DNA of 64,000 nucleotides, from positions 20,832,001-20,896,000 of the forward strand of contig OY727097.1 of the NCBI GenBank assembly GCA_963402885.1, written 5' to 3'. The position numbers and the translations under genes are program-made. This DNA is from Antedon bifida. Lineage: Eukaryota > Echinodermata > Crinoidea > Comatulida > Antedonidae. Position 1 is the stretch's first letter; each line of letters begins with the position of its first letter. Under the pieces are notes generated by a model. It was not told where the DNA came from. It did not search any database and worked only from the letters and a program-made list of their open reading frames with translations. Shown piece after piece: positions 12,201 to 64,000 of this stretch.

Positions 12201-15067
12201 CCTCATACAAAGTCGCCCAATACAAAGTCGCCCCATCGCAAAGTCGCCCCAAAACAAAGTCGGCCCGGCACAGTCGCCCCATCGCAAAGTCGCCCCATTA
12301 CAAAGTCGCCCCATCGCAAAGTCGCCCACGGTTTTATTTCGGTATGATTATGAAGCGCCGCCGCTAGTAGTACGCTGTAGTCGGTTGCGTTTGATATCGA
12401 TTGCGTTGTTACTTTGGTCGCGCTAAAGTAAATGTCGTATACATTATAATGTTTATCCTATTATATACATAATTTGTGTTTTAATTTTTATTTTACAGGT
12501 TTTAATGGAGTGATGTGCTTTTTAAAAATCATTAAAGAAATAGTCCCTTGTTTGAAAGTTCTAAAAAGATTATCCCTGATTTATAGTTTCGAAAATGTTA
12601 AAGACCCCTTCCCTGCAATTTTGGACGTTTTTTGGAAAATAATAAATATATATCACTTTAAAAACATTAAACCATGTCATTCCTTGTCTTAAATGTACGT
12701 TTTATGGTAAATTATGATAAAAAGTGAGAAACAATGCACTACCTAAGTAGCTCGCGGCGATCGACCTCTCGTGGACGGTCTTAGGCCTAGCCTAGCTAGG
12801 CTTAGTTTTGTAGGCCTAGCTGGTAAACATCGGTAACGTACAAACATCGTACGCTAGCTATATACCTAGCCTGACGTTGTATAGTTGCTGCATTAATTGT
12901 CTTTCTATTTTTGCCAGACTCCGTTGATACAAATTGGGGAAAACCCGGTATTTTCGCTGAAAAGTTAGGAGTCTTCCATTTGTTTTGGCCTCACGATCGA
13001 TCGAAAAGTGGGCGAATTACAGGTTAAAAACAAAAATATCAATCCGCGCGCAATGCATTTTGGGATTTATAGCGGGCCGCTATAATTATTAGAATCGACT
13101 TATTTTTCACATTTTTAACCGTTTAAAGACGAAAAAAGTTATCGCAATAGGACCATATAGTATTATTTTTACATTAAATATAGTTTGTGATCTTAAATTA
13201 GATCTAAAAAACGTAGGGAAGGGGGCTTTAATTTAATATGATTTTAAAATTAGTTACCAGAGCCACTATTACGAATCTTTCTTCAACCTACGCGTGGATA
13301 CCAGCTCATTTTTAGGATAATATAATAAATGTGTAGTAGGCCTTCGTATAGATTTACAGTAGTTAAAACAATAACAGTGTTGTAAGACAATGAGTGTTAT
13401 AGGCTACTTATTGATCATTTTGCATTTATTGACAAGTTATGTGTCTTAATTTTATAATGACTTTTCAAAATGAAGAAAAAAAATAATGCAGGTATTTTAG
13501 TAAAATTTAAAACGCTACATTTTGACCATGGAAAAACCATCGTACAGTATCGTGTGCGTGTTTTTTAAAAAGGGGAATCCCCGACGGTCAGCAGAAAGAC
13601 GTAGCAGCTGTGAGGAAACAGATACCAGAAGGCGCAGCTCCGATTGGTTTCAGAGAATGTTTCAGATGGCGAGTCGCCTTTTATTCAACAGCACAATGAT
13701 CATTTTACTGAAGAAATTCTTTTCAACCCTTTTGGTTATAGAACATTCTAATTATCATGCCTAATAAATATCCTCATATCGGGTGTTTATTTAATTTTAA
13801 ATTAAACAAGACAGTGAAGAGGCACGGAATAATACGTACACGGACGTACGACGAATACACACACGCACGTCATCATTTACGACATATAGTGGTGATATGA
13901 TGCAATTTTATAATGGATATAATGATGGGATTGCCTTTCCAGGCTTAGAATCAATGTTCATTGTAATACTATGTATATAATAGTAAACTGAATGTTTATA
14001 AATAAATTGTTTTACGTAATTTGTTGCATATAAAATAAAAGACACAGACACAGCCTACGTTTCCTATAAAATATTTCACATTTAAATAATTATGTACTGT
14101 TAAATGACATTATGCTGGATAATACTATAATCTTAAACTATGTTTACAAATTGTCATTTTTTAAGGCACACATCTTTCTCATCATACTGACCTGTAAAAT
14201 AAAAACAAAAATCAATTATTAATATAGGCCTAATAATAATAATAAATATTCATCGACCAAAGTAAAAATAATCTAGATCGTATAACATCATTTTATCGCG
14301 ACCAAAATTAAACGCGACCGATTTCGAACGCGACTGATATCATCGTAAAACTCCGGCGGGGTTTCCCCATCTTCAGATGGTGCGTTGTAGTGCGACAACG
14401 GCGGAGTAATTACGGGGGTTTCCCTCTGGTAAGCTAGCACGTTAGTGCGACCGCGGAGTGATTAGTCGGGGTTTCCTCTCTGATGATGGGGGTGCGTGCC
14501 GGTCGTGTAACCTGAGACTACATGGCGGGGCTTCCCCTTTTATGCATACACGTTCCGTGTTATTTTGTGTATCATTGCGACATTTTACGCACTTGTAAAC
14601 TATTTTTTAACGTTTTGGGGCGACTTTGCGATAGGGCGACTTTGTGATGGGGCGACTTTGCGATGGGGCGACTTTGCGTTGGGTCGACTTTGCGATGGGG
14701 CGACTTTGCGATGGGGCGACTGTGTCGGGGCGACTTTGTTTTGGGGCGACTTTGCGATGGGGCGACTGTGTAAGGGGCGACTTTGTATGGGGCGACTTTG
14801 CGATGGGGCGACTTGACTAGCATCCACAACGTCTAGCCTAGGACTAGCCAAGCTAGACTCTTCTAAGAGGATAGCCTACTACACTAGGCCTAGCCTAGGC
14901 CTAGTAGTAGGCCTAGCTAGGCTAGAAAATAAACCACACGTATTAAACCTTTCTGTGACATATAATGTTCCATTTCCTTTGTTTGATTCTTTAAAATAAA
15001 CATCGGTCTTATGCTGTGTATGTACAATACCCGTTGTGGGAGCCGATATCGATGTTAAAGTTGTCAT
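249..15067 (-). CDS. CLNS1A: CLNS1A / pICln, methylosome chaperone, 5 coding exons
   Basis: pICln binds Sm proteins and PRMT5 and controls snRNP core assembly in the cytosol. Exons in transcript order: 14949–15067 (ATG at 15065–15067), 6601–6812, 6266–6340, 613–744, 249–304 (TAA at 249–251). Phases join throughout; the product is 197 aa, against about 237 in human. Diagnostic blocks: GNGTLYVTE, then GFHLEYPNISLHAVSRD (PH-like fold), the acidic stretch DDGLEDSEDSISEIRFVPQD, FNALADCQSLHPDEDD, LNAEGQAVLARL, and the C-terminal GQFDDADNMDS, which parallels human GQFEDADVDH. The second acidic insert between SDD and the AEGQA block is shorter than in human, so one small exon in intron 3 may be missing from my model. 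The 3' UTR runs off the left edge. An 8.1 kb intron 1 and 5.5 kb intron 3 are filled with repeats. Confidence 0.93.
793..4722. repeat. 26-bp minisatellite, ~150 units, in CLNS1A intron 3
   Basis: Contiguous tandem array with a 26-bp unit containing CAATCAACCTTCC and CAGTCAGTC. Variants: CCAAG/CAAAG, CAAATGTGTCAG, CAGACAG, CAGATAG, and TCGCAATC versus TCACAATC. TCG units dominate from the left end to about 1900 and TCA units dominate after that. A block at about 2994–3320 is repeated at 4112–4440, an offset of 1,118 bp (43 units). Few stops occur in any plus frame, which creates long spurious open frames. It ends in CCAACCACCCCACCAACC-type sequence. Confidence 0.97.
6561..6590. other. Perfect 30-bp palindrome next to CLNS1A exon 2 donor
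   Basis: Centre CACTATAGTG, extended on both sides to TTGACATG…CATGTCAA. It occupies intron positions +11 to +40 after the donor at 6600, so the nascent RNA could form a hairpin there. Confidence 0.9.
7024..7062. repeat. Short fragment of the TTAA MITE family
   Basis: ATCACAGAAA followed by TATCAATCCGCGCG and ATGCATG matches the internal part of the three full MITEs. No terminal repeats are seen around it. Confidence 0.5.
7745..8145. repeat. Diverged tandem repeats with AAAATGGCCA motifs (CLNS1A intron 1)
   Basis: CAAGATGGCTGCCA (7769), CAAAATGGCCACCATTT (7937) and CAAAATGGCCATCATTT (8025), each followed by TGGRTTAAATTT-like text, spaced about 90–170 bp. A related GGCGGCCATTTTAAAAT occurs at 9906 and AAAATAGCCG/AAAATGGCGA at 27987 and 28408. 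Confidence 0.5.
8462..8925 (-). pseudogene. Decayed coding fragment, probably transposon-derived
   Basis: Reading the minus strand, three frames carry protein-like segments in succession: FFAHDHLNYGRLLPLY and FTSIDQG, then VIERGIIGITQINDFI, then DIPINEECCNCHRGVCCPW up to a stop near 8462. The order resembles a block I recall from uncharacterised proteins that are multicopy in invertebrate genomes (FFAxDHxNYAR, later IxRxxKxxGGIIGIT). At least two frameshifts separate the parts and no splice sites explain them. It sits in CLNS1A intron 1. The family is not named with certainty. Confidence 0.35.
9340..12110. other. CLNS1A intron 1, stretch without recognised genes
   Basis: AT-rich sequence with short unconvincing open frames. 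Contains a GGCGGCCATTTTAAAAT repeat piece (9906), an inverted repeat CCTGGTGATTGG/CCAATCACCGGG (11373–11423) and the truncated repeat at 11678. Nothing else could be supported. Confidence 0.5.
11678..11738 (+). repeat. Truncated copy of the 46571 repeat
   Basis: AACTAGAGGGTACTCCGAG through CCCCTACATAAAAT is almost identical to 46571–46630, with only one substitution noticed. The rest of the repeat is absent. Confidence 0.7.
12602..13227. mobile_element. TTAA-flanked MITE, copy 1 (nested in the foldback element)
   Basis: Starts AGACCCCTTCCCTG and ends AGGGAAGGGGGCT, flanked on both sides by TTAA (12598–12601 and 13228–13231). The body carries a stretch with CGATCGATCG and AATCCGCGCGCAATGCAT that is shared with the copies at 18749 and 41062. 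The target site is as expected for piggyBac-type mobilisation. No coding capacity. Confidence 0.85.
14345..14600. repeat. Diverged ~60-bp tandem repeats in the right foldback arm
   Basis: Four degenerate copies share GGCGGGGTTTCCCC or CGGGGTTTCC-like cores followed by GTGCGAC-like ends (near 14353, 14415, 14467 and 14525). No counterpart is evident in the left arm, so the two arms differ in length. Confidence 0.55.
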
Positions 15068-15285
15068 TTCTACAAATTGATTCCGTTCAAAATTCAGCCG
15101 CCATGAAAAAAAAAAACAACAAATGAGCGAGCCATGTGTGTGTGTGTGGTGCGCGCACACACAACAACCAGCCGTGCATCATTTCGTCGTTCCGATCCCG
15201 ATCGTCGTTGATTAAAACAGCGCCATCACCTTTGATTGACCATGTTCCATGATCTACCACAGTGAAACAATTATTAAACAAACAT
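15068..15285 (-). promoter_or_regulatory. CLNS1A 5' UTR / promoter-proximal region
   Basis: Directly upstream of the CLNS1A ATG. An upstream ATG near 15102 opens a five-codon frame (MAAEF, then TGA). CATGGCGGC there resembles a YY1 core. An alternating TGTGTG…GCGCGCACACACA tract at about 15132–15163 is of the Z-DNA-prone kind and can also fold back. An acceptor-like TTTGTAG lies two bases before AATG, so a noncoding exon upstream is possible. No TATA box is evident. The transcription start is not determinable here. Confidence 0.4.
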
Positions 15286-17471
15286 TATTACACACACTTA
15301 ACATAACTTATAACTTTTATTTCAAAGCTTGACGTTGATGTCTGCAATGAACAACTTAGGCAATGGGCACTTCATCCACTATATAATGCTACAGTTCCTA
15401 AACCAAAAGTTTTCCTTTGTTTAAAACATACCGTAATTAAATATAAATGCTAGTAATTTACTTTCTGTTTTGCCCTCTTATACACAATGAAAATTAAAAT
15501 TTAATATTTTTTTAGAACTTTCCATAATGAAGATTCCTTCATACAACAGGGTTTTCTATTTATTAGAGGAAAGTGTATTATTGAATTACATGAATTCTTG
15601 ATAATGTAAATGCTGATAGCATACTACTTATAGTATACAGTTACTAAGTAGTCAATGTCAATAAATCAAGATCACAAGATTGCGGCTTTAGTCATTGCTT
15701 TAAATACAAAATTAACTAGGTTGGTAAAACCATTTGTTGTTTCTTGATTCAAAAGAAAATCAACTATTGTATTCTACTACTAGTTAACAAAAATTATTGA
15801 AATAGTAACAGTATAGTACAAATAAAGAATATTATAATTACAAAAACACCTATAAACCTTAACAATAATAAATTGAATAATACAAGAATAATACAATTCA
15901 TGTTTGTTGAAACTTAACAGAAATCACAAGGCCTTAAATTAATCATATTGATAAGATGATACCATATCCAATACAAAACAGTCAACTGTACAGAGGATAA
16001 CAAAACATATTTATTCATTGGATGAAACACAAAATACAAACTTGTATCTTTACAAATAATTCTAATAAAGAATGTGCACTATATTCAACGTACCTCCAAG
16101 TAATGACAACCTAAAATTATACGAAACTAAATCATAATAAACTTATAGACTAAATATATACACATTGTTGTTCATATGAGTCATTAAATATCAATTAAAT
16201 TTTGAAGACAAATACATTCATATCCGTAAGTGATGACAAAGTGATGCTATCAGGATTGTAGGACTATCAATTACAGTTCCATCTGTAATGATTCAGATTG
16301 TTTTTGATGAAATATTAAATGAAAGCACTATACATGAACATGTACTTATTATAACAAGACAACTTCAACTACTTTATCATTGGGTTCCTTATACTTCAAT
16401 CTCTGGCTAATTTATGTTTACATTTACAACACTAGCTTTATTGACACATATAAATATTAGCAACTCCATACATTGATTTTAGTCTTACAAGAATGTTTTT
16501 AATTTCCTTACATTCGGATAAAATTACCCATTCAGTTTTTTTTATACATTTCTAATAAAAAGCCAACATTGAATATTTTATTTGATTTAGAGCTACTTTG
16601 ATCTATAGCAAGATGATGAGCAGTCTATTATTTATTGTACAAATAGGCATGCATTGTTCCCATCTACTTACTATATTAAAATTGCAATTGTATATTTACA
16701 TGCCACATGCAAATAACTTTTAATCACCATGGTACAAAGAAGAATTAGTGTGAATTAACAAATTCATCAAGATAAGAATATTGAATAAACCATAGAAAGT
16801 TTATTTATTATTTATTTATTTTATTTTTATCATCATCATTATAATGTAACTTTTTTAACAATAAAATTACTTTGTGTATTAATATTTTTTGGGTAAATAA
16901 CTAATCATATTGACTGAACATTTGTAATAAATATTGAATTTTCAATGCAATATTAGGGTTTCTAAAGCAGCCCTCATGCTAACTGCAAGTTACTTTCATT
17001 CGGTAGCATTGAATTTAAATGTAATTCAAAGCATATTGCAGGGGAAAAGGCCCCTGGTTTAGCACTCCTTAGGGGCCTGCCATGCTGGGTAGTTGCATTG
17101 GAGCTGCTCATGCTCTGGGGCCCCAGGGTTTACCCAGTGAGTGCGCATAAAGCCGTTACACCACTGGTGTTACTGATCAGTAGGATAATAATTTAATAAT
17201 TTAAATCAATACAATTACAACTCTTCCCAGAATGTAAGTTAATTTAGGGACATCTAAATACTTTCTTTCTTTCTTAAATTAATTATCATAGGTGAATAAA
17301 TGACAATGACAGCAAAGTTATTATGAACCTACTGTTATGTATAGAATTTCAAGTAGTTTCAAAACTGTCAAATGTGACACTGAATAATACAAAATATATT
17401 GTTACATATGAATGGTGACTTTTCCTTTTACATTTGCCTACATACTATTTCGCCTTTGTTCACATCTTCAT
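15286..17471 (-). other. USP9X 3' UTR and USP9X–CLNS1A intergenic stretch
   Basis: No coding frame or conserved block was seen. On the minus strand AATAAA-type signals occur at several places: a cluster near 16800–16830, and near 16627, 16573, 16009, 15557 and 15308. The 3' end could be anywhere from ~0.65 to ~2.2 kb after the stop. A GC-richer island at 17040–17160 (GGGGAAAAGGCCCC, GGGGCCCCAGGG) stands out and may be a repeat remnant. Confidence 0.4.
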
Positions 17472-60740
<43,269 letters not shown>

Positions 60741-60904
60741 GTTTCTGACAGTTTTCAAGTGTTACAGTTTCTTAGTAGTATGCATAAAACATTCAACTCG
60801 CAGCCTCACATCTACAAACAAAAGCAAATTTATATTATAATGTATATTATTTCATTATTGCAATGATACATTGTCCCCTGAAAAAACATTTTGTTTATAA
60901 ACAT

Positions 60905-61260
60905 TTTTTAATACCATTAATGCCATTTTAATATCACATAATAGTTATTCACTTTGACTAAAAATTGGACCTGCAAAAAAAGTTATTTAACTGAAAAAAT
61001 GTAATTTAAAGCTAAAAAAAGTATATTTTCTGTTTATTTTGTCTTTTTATAAGTTTTCCCATTTTTCCCTATGGAAGTAAATAACTTCATTAAAACTGAA
61101 AAAAAAATGGCCTATGAGTGTGTTTTTTTGCATTAAAGCAAACATTTTTAATTATTATAACATATATTTAATTGTTATAATAATGTTAATTAATACTTCA
61201 GGTTACTGAAACTGACAATGGGGAAAAAAATATTGCTTCATGGAATGGACCATTTTTTAA
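60905..61260. repeat. Dispersed AT-rich repeat shared with 53420–53640
   Basis: TTTTAATATCACATAATAGTTA followed by TGTAATTTAAAGC corresponds to the intron 5 copy. Lies just upstream of USP9X exon 1. Confidence 0.5.
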
Positions 61261-61442
61261 CAAGGGGTACAAAATCTGAGCGTTTCAGAAGATTTTCAAT
61301 TAATATAGGTTAAAACCCTCGTAACTTACAGATAAATTACTTGTCAATAAGAATAAAGATTAAAATAGTTTAAATTTATATACTAAAAAAAAATTTATTG
61401 ACTCAAATTCTTAGTTGATTACGGTACTAACTAATGCTAAAA

Positions 61443-62370
61443 TGTCCGTCCGTAACATAACCAATGTAAATAAGTTTTTAAATGATCCTGTAAAACAGTA
61501 TAAATTTCAAAAACACATTTAACTACCTCATTGGGTTTAATAATAACAGAAAAAAATACAATTATTTTTGTAAGCCCTCTTGTTATTTTTTTTTACCCAA
61601 TTAAAATGTATGTCCGTCCGTAACATTTTTGTTACGGATGGACATATTACACACAATATATAGGCATTTTTTATGTCCGTCCGTAACAAAACAAAATTTA
61701 ATTGGTTCAAAAAAAATAATAGGAGCGAGCGCCAACAAAAAAAGTTTATTTTTCCTGTAAAAGTGTAACTACCAATGCTAATGAGATAATGATAATGGGA
61801 TTTTATAACTTCAAACTGTTTTCATGATCATATAACAACTTTTTAATTTTTTACTATGTCTAATAAATAGGCAATTACCATGTTTTTTGTAGTCAATTAG
61901 TCATTTGAACGTATTAGCTTTAACATGTCGTAACTTTGGCATTTTTGAATTATATTAAACCTAAATACAGCACAAGCAAACTTATTGTTTAAACAATATA
62001 TTTTTGGATTATTTCAAAATCTAAATTAAAAAAAAAAAAATCTTTGAGATATTGTAGGCCTACAATCAATCATATGACTAAATTTACTTTACCAATACAA
62101 ATTTATGGTCTAGTCTTACTTTCCTAGATAGAAATTGTACTCAAATCTTAACATTTAGAAACTGTAAATTTTATCTTGTCCGTCCGTAACGTTCATATTT
62201 TCGCTGTTCTATTTTTAGCAACAGGATTTTTTGGCACAAATTTTTTTTTTGGAAAGTGGGTATGTGGTATACTTGAATAAAAAACATACAAATAATTTAA
62301 ACCTCCTACCAGAACATTTTTTTCAATTGATAAAGTCAAATGTTTTGGGAAAGTGTCTGTCCATAACGTT
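61443..62370. repeat. Cluster of GTCCGTCCGTAAC motifs
   Basis: The motif occurs at about 61444, 61611, 61673, 62178 and, degenerate, 62355, plus once inverted at 61631. The pair at 61609–61646 forms a hairpin with 16-base arms and one mismatch. Nothing gene-like is seen between the motifs. Confidence 0.7.
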
Positions 62371-62896
62371 GGATAACACTCCTATTCAAATAATAACTCT
62401 AATTTATCAATGAATTATACTGTAGTAAGCAGGATTTTTTGGAATCACTATTAAATTAGGCATTTCAGTGCAATCTTGAATATTGTCTGTTTAATGAAAG
62501 AAAGATTAGATTAAAAAATTCAAGTTTCGTAATAAAGTATAAAAGTTGAAATCAGTAAAACTGCTGCCCTAGCATTGCTAGGACTCTCTTAATTGCCAAA
62601 CATATATATGATATTGACAATGTTGATATAATATATAAAATAAATTACTAAAAAAACGTAATTTTATATTCAATTTATTACTTAGAAAACTTTGTTTCGT
62701 GCATTCGCTAAGCGGCCAACAGAGGGCGTAACTTGTTTACATCGTTCGTGTGACTAAAAAATGATCATTTTCGACAATGTTTTCAAATTGTTTGCTTTAT
62801 CCCTAGTAGTACTATCTCATAGTCTCTCTGAAAATAAAGTTTGGGGAAAAAATCTTATTTATACTTATAAAATGCATATCAAAGCTGATAAATTTA

Positions 62897-63010
62897 AGTG
62901 TGCCGAATCGTCTCAGAGTCGAATAGTCCCAGGCCGAATCGTCTCAGGCCGAATCGTCTCAGGGCTAAATCATCTCAGGGCCGAATAGTCTCAGGGCCGA
63001 ATCGTCCCGC
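62897..63010. repeat. Short minisatellite of a GGCCGAATCGTCTCA unit
   Basis: About seven imperfect copies of a 14–17 bp unit, GC-rich inside AT-rich sequence, just before a CGTCCCGCTCCCTCAGCG end. Unit size and base use resemble the arms of the foldback element at 12.1–14.8 kb, but the sequence differs. Confidence 0.8.
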
Positions 63011-64000
63011 TCCCTCAGCGTAGATCATCATCTCATTAGTAAGGGGTCAATCACATGATTAACTTCAAGTGTCTTCATTGTTCACTTTTATCTTGAAATT
63101 CATGGCAACAGTGAAACTCTCAAGGTGTTTTTCTTTTTAATTAACATGGTGTCCGGAAATCTCCTGAAAATGCTGTTATTTTTGTTTTTACACTCGACTG
63201 GTCATGACTGTCATCTGTGCAAGATGGTTTCCGTAACATTAAAATCATGTATTTTAAATTGCGCAAGGATTTCTTTATTTACAGAATTTTAAATTATGCA
63301 AGAAAATTCTTTCACAATTTTATTTCAAATCATGCAAATCAATACACTAGCCTATAGCTAATAATAATAGGCCTAGGCTAGGTCTAATTAATTGCAAAAG
63401 CCAAGGCCCTACTATTATTACTTAAGTCTAAACTAGGCCTAGCCTACCTAGCCTAAAAAGGCTATGCATAGATAGACTAGGCCCTAACCGAGTTAGTAGC
63501 TAGGCTAGCCTATTTTATTTAATTATAATCACAACACAAAGTTGTGTCCTTTCATCAGGCCTAATACTTAGTTAAGCCTACTACTAGCTAGGCCTGTATT
63601 CCACCATACACTCAAATAGGCCTTCAAATGGAAGATATATTGTAATATATAAGCATCAGTTCAGTCAGGCCAACCTAACTAGGCAGCCTAGGCCTATGTT
63701 TATCTGCCATTTTTGCGCGACACCATAAACTGCTCCGCTCTGAGAGCTGAGATGCGCGCTCTTCTTGAGTGTGACGGAAGGGAACTGTGCCGAAAATGTT
63801 AACAGTAATACATATTTATTAAGTATTTTATTATCAAAAACACACGGTATCTACATTAATTTTTAGTGCAACAAAACATACATACCTATTACTTCTAATG
63901 GCAGAAATATTTCATTTGTATAAATTTAAAAATACCCCAATTTTACAATAGTTTGTATATCTTTGAACAGCATAAAATACTAATATTGGCCTAGCCTAGC

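Larger units (their letters stand above)
12121..14823. mobile_element. Foldback (TU-like) element with tandem-repeat inverted arms
   Basis: Two arrays of a 14–16 bp unit face each other: AAGTCGCCCCATCGC-type at about 12172–12330 and its reverse complement at about 14615–14818. The outermost ~28 bases of the arms are identical (AGTCAAGTCGCCCC…). Inside the arrays a second domain is also inverted: TTTGGTCGCG near 12412 and CGCGACCAAA near 14298, each with several flanking matching blocks. An 8-bp direct repeat ACTAGCAT lies at 12121–12128 and 14816–14823, a candidate target duplication; the left copy is ~43 bp outside the array, and CTAG-rich sequence makes chance matches likely. The element lies in CLNS1A intron 1, ~125 bp from the exon 1 donor. 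No transposase was recognised between the arms. Confidence 0.7.
60812..64000 (-). other. Upstream region of USP9X
   Basis: No coding exon seen. Exon 1 has an acceptor at 60812, so the promoter and a noncoding exon should lie further right. One donor-like site, AATAG|GTATGT, occurs at about 63882–63887 on the minus strand. The GC-richer stretch 63700–63800 (GCCATTTTTGCGCG, GCTCCGCTCTGAGAGCTGAG) is a plausible promoter, but I cannot place a start site. GGCCTAG-type low-complexity sequence fills 63340–63690. Confidence 0.3.

Noticed and set aside
12127..12426. Open frame of ~99 codons over the left foldback array
   Set aside because: Follows the AGTCGCCCC repeat only; its mirror frames at 14565–14851 have the same origin.
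13528..13764. Arg/Ser-rich 79-codon frame inside the foldback element
   Set aside because: Locally GC-richer, but neither this frame nor the neighbouring one (AVRKQIPEGAAPIGF) matched a transposase or other family that I recognise.
12121..14823. ACTAGCAT as proven 8-bp target duplication
   Set aside because: Kept only as a candidate: the left copy is separated from the array by ~43 bases, and CTAG-rich sequence around it makes chance matches likely.

Overview
This is an animal nuclear genome window: AT-rich, with spliced GT–AG genes, long introns, minisatellites and many dispersed repeats. The low-complexity GGCCTAG-type stretches, the marine-invertebrate style repeats and a foldback-like element with 15–16 bp tandem repeats in its inverted arms (an architecture I recall for sea urchin TU elements) suggest an echinoderm. 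That assignment is an inference and the class is unresolved.

Two conserved genes lie head-to-tail on the minus strand. (1) USP9X/fat facets, a giant deubiquitinase, has 54 coding exons between 60740 (ATG) and 17472 (stop). All exon phases join, giving a predicted 2,555 aa protein, close to the vertebrate length. The catalytic Cys box, zinc-ribbon CxxC pairs, catalytic His box and a ubiquitin-like domain are all visible. (2) CLNS1A (pICln, methylosome/snRNP assembly chaperone) has 5 coding exons between 15067 and 249, predicted 197 aa. A third candidate lies on the plus strand inside USP9X intron 20 (41867–42420): a terminal exon for a single-pass membrane protein with one Ig-like domain.

Layout from left: CLNS1A exons 5 and 4 (249–744); a ~3.9 kb 26-bp minisatellite in CLNS1A intron 3 (793–4722); exons 3 and 2 (6266–6812); an 8 kb intron 1 with a decayed coding fragment and the foldback element (12121–14823), which itself carries a TTAA-flanked MITE; exon 1 (14949–15067); the USP9X 3' flank (15.1–17.5 kb); USP9X (17.5–60.7 kb), whose introns hold two further TTAA MITEs, two TA-flanked TIR elements in opposite orientation, a pair of ~0.7 kb TIR elements, tRNA-headed SINE-like repeats, a 55-bp minisatellite (intron 3) and an 81-bp minisatellite; and the USP9X upstream region (60.8–64 kb) with repeated GTCCGTCCGTAAC motifs and a GGCCGAATCGTCTCA array.

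The most striking feature is the 81-bp minisatellite (49150–50465) at the USP9X exon 11/intron 11 boundary. About sixteen tandem units each carry the last 13 codons of exon 11 plus its GTGAGT splice donor. The period is exactly 27 codons and the first five extra units are open, so alternative donor choice could add 27-residue blocks in frame to the protein. Whether this happens cannot be told from DNA alone.
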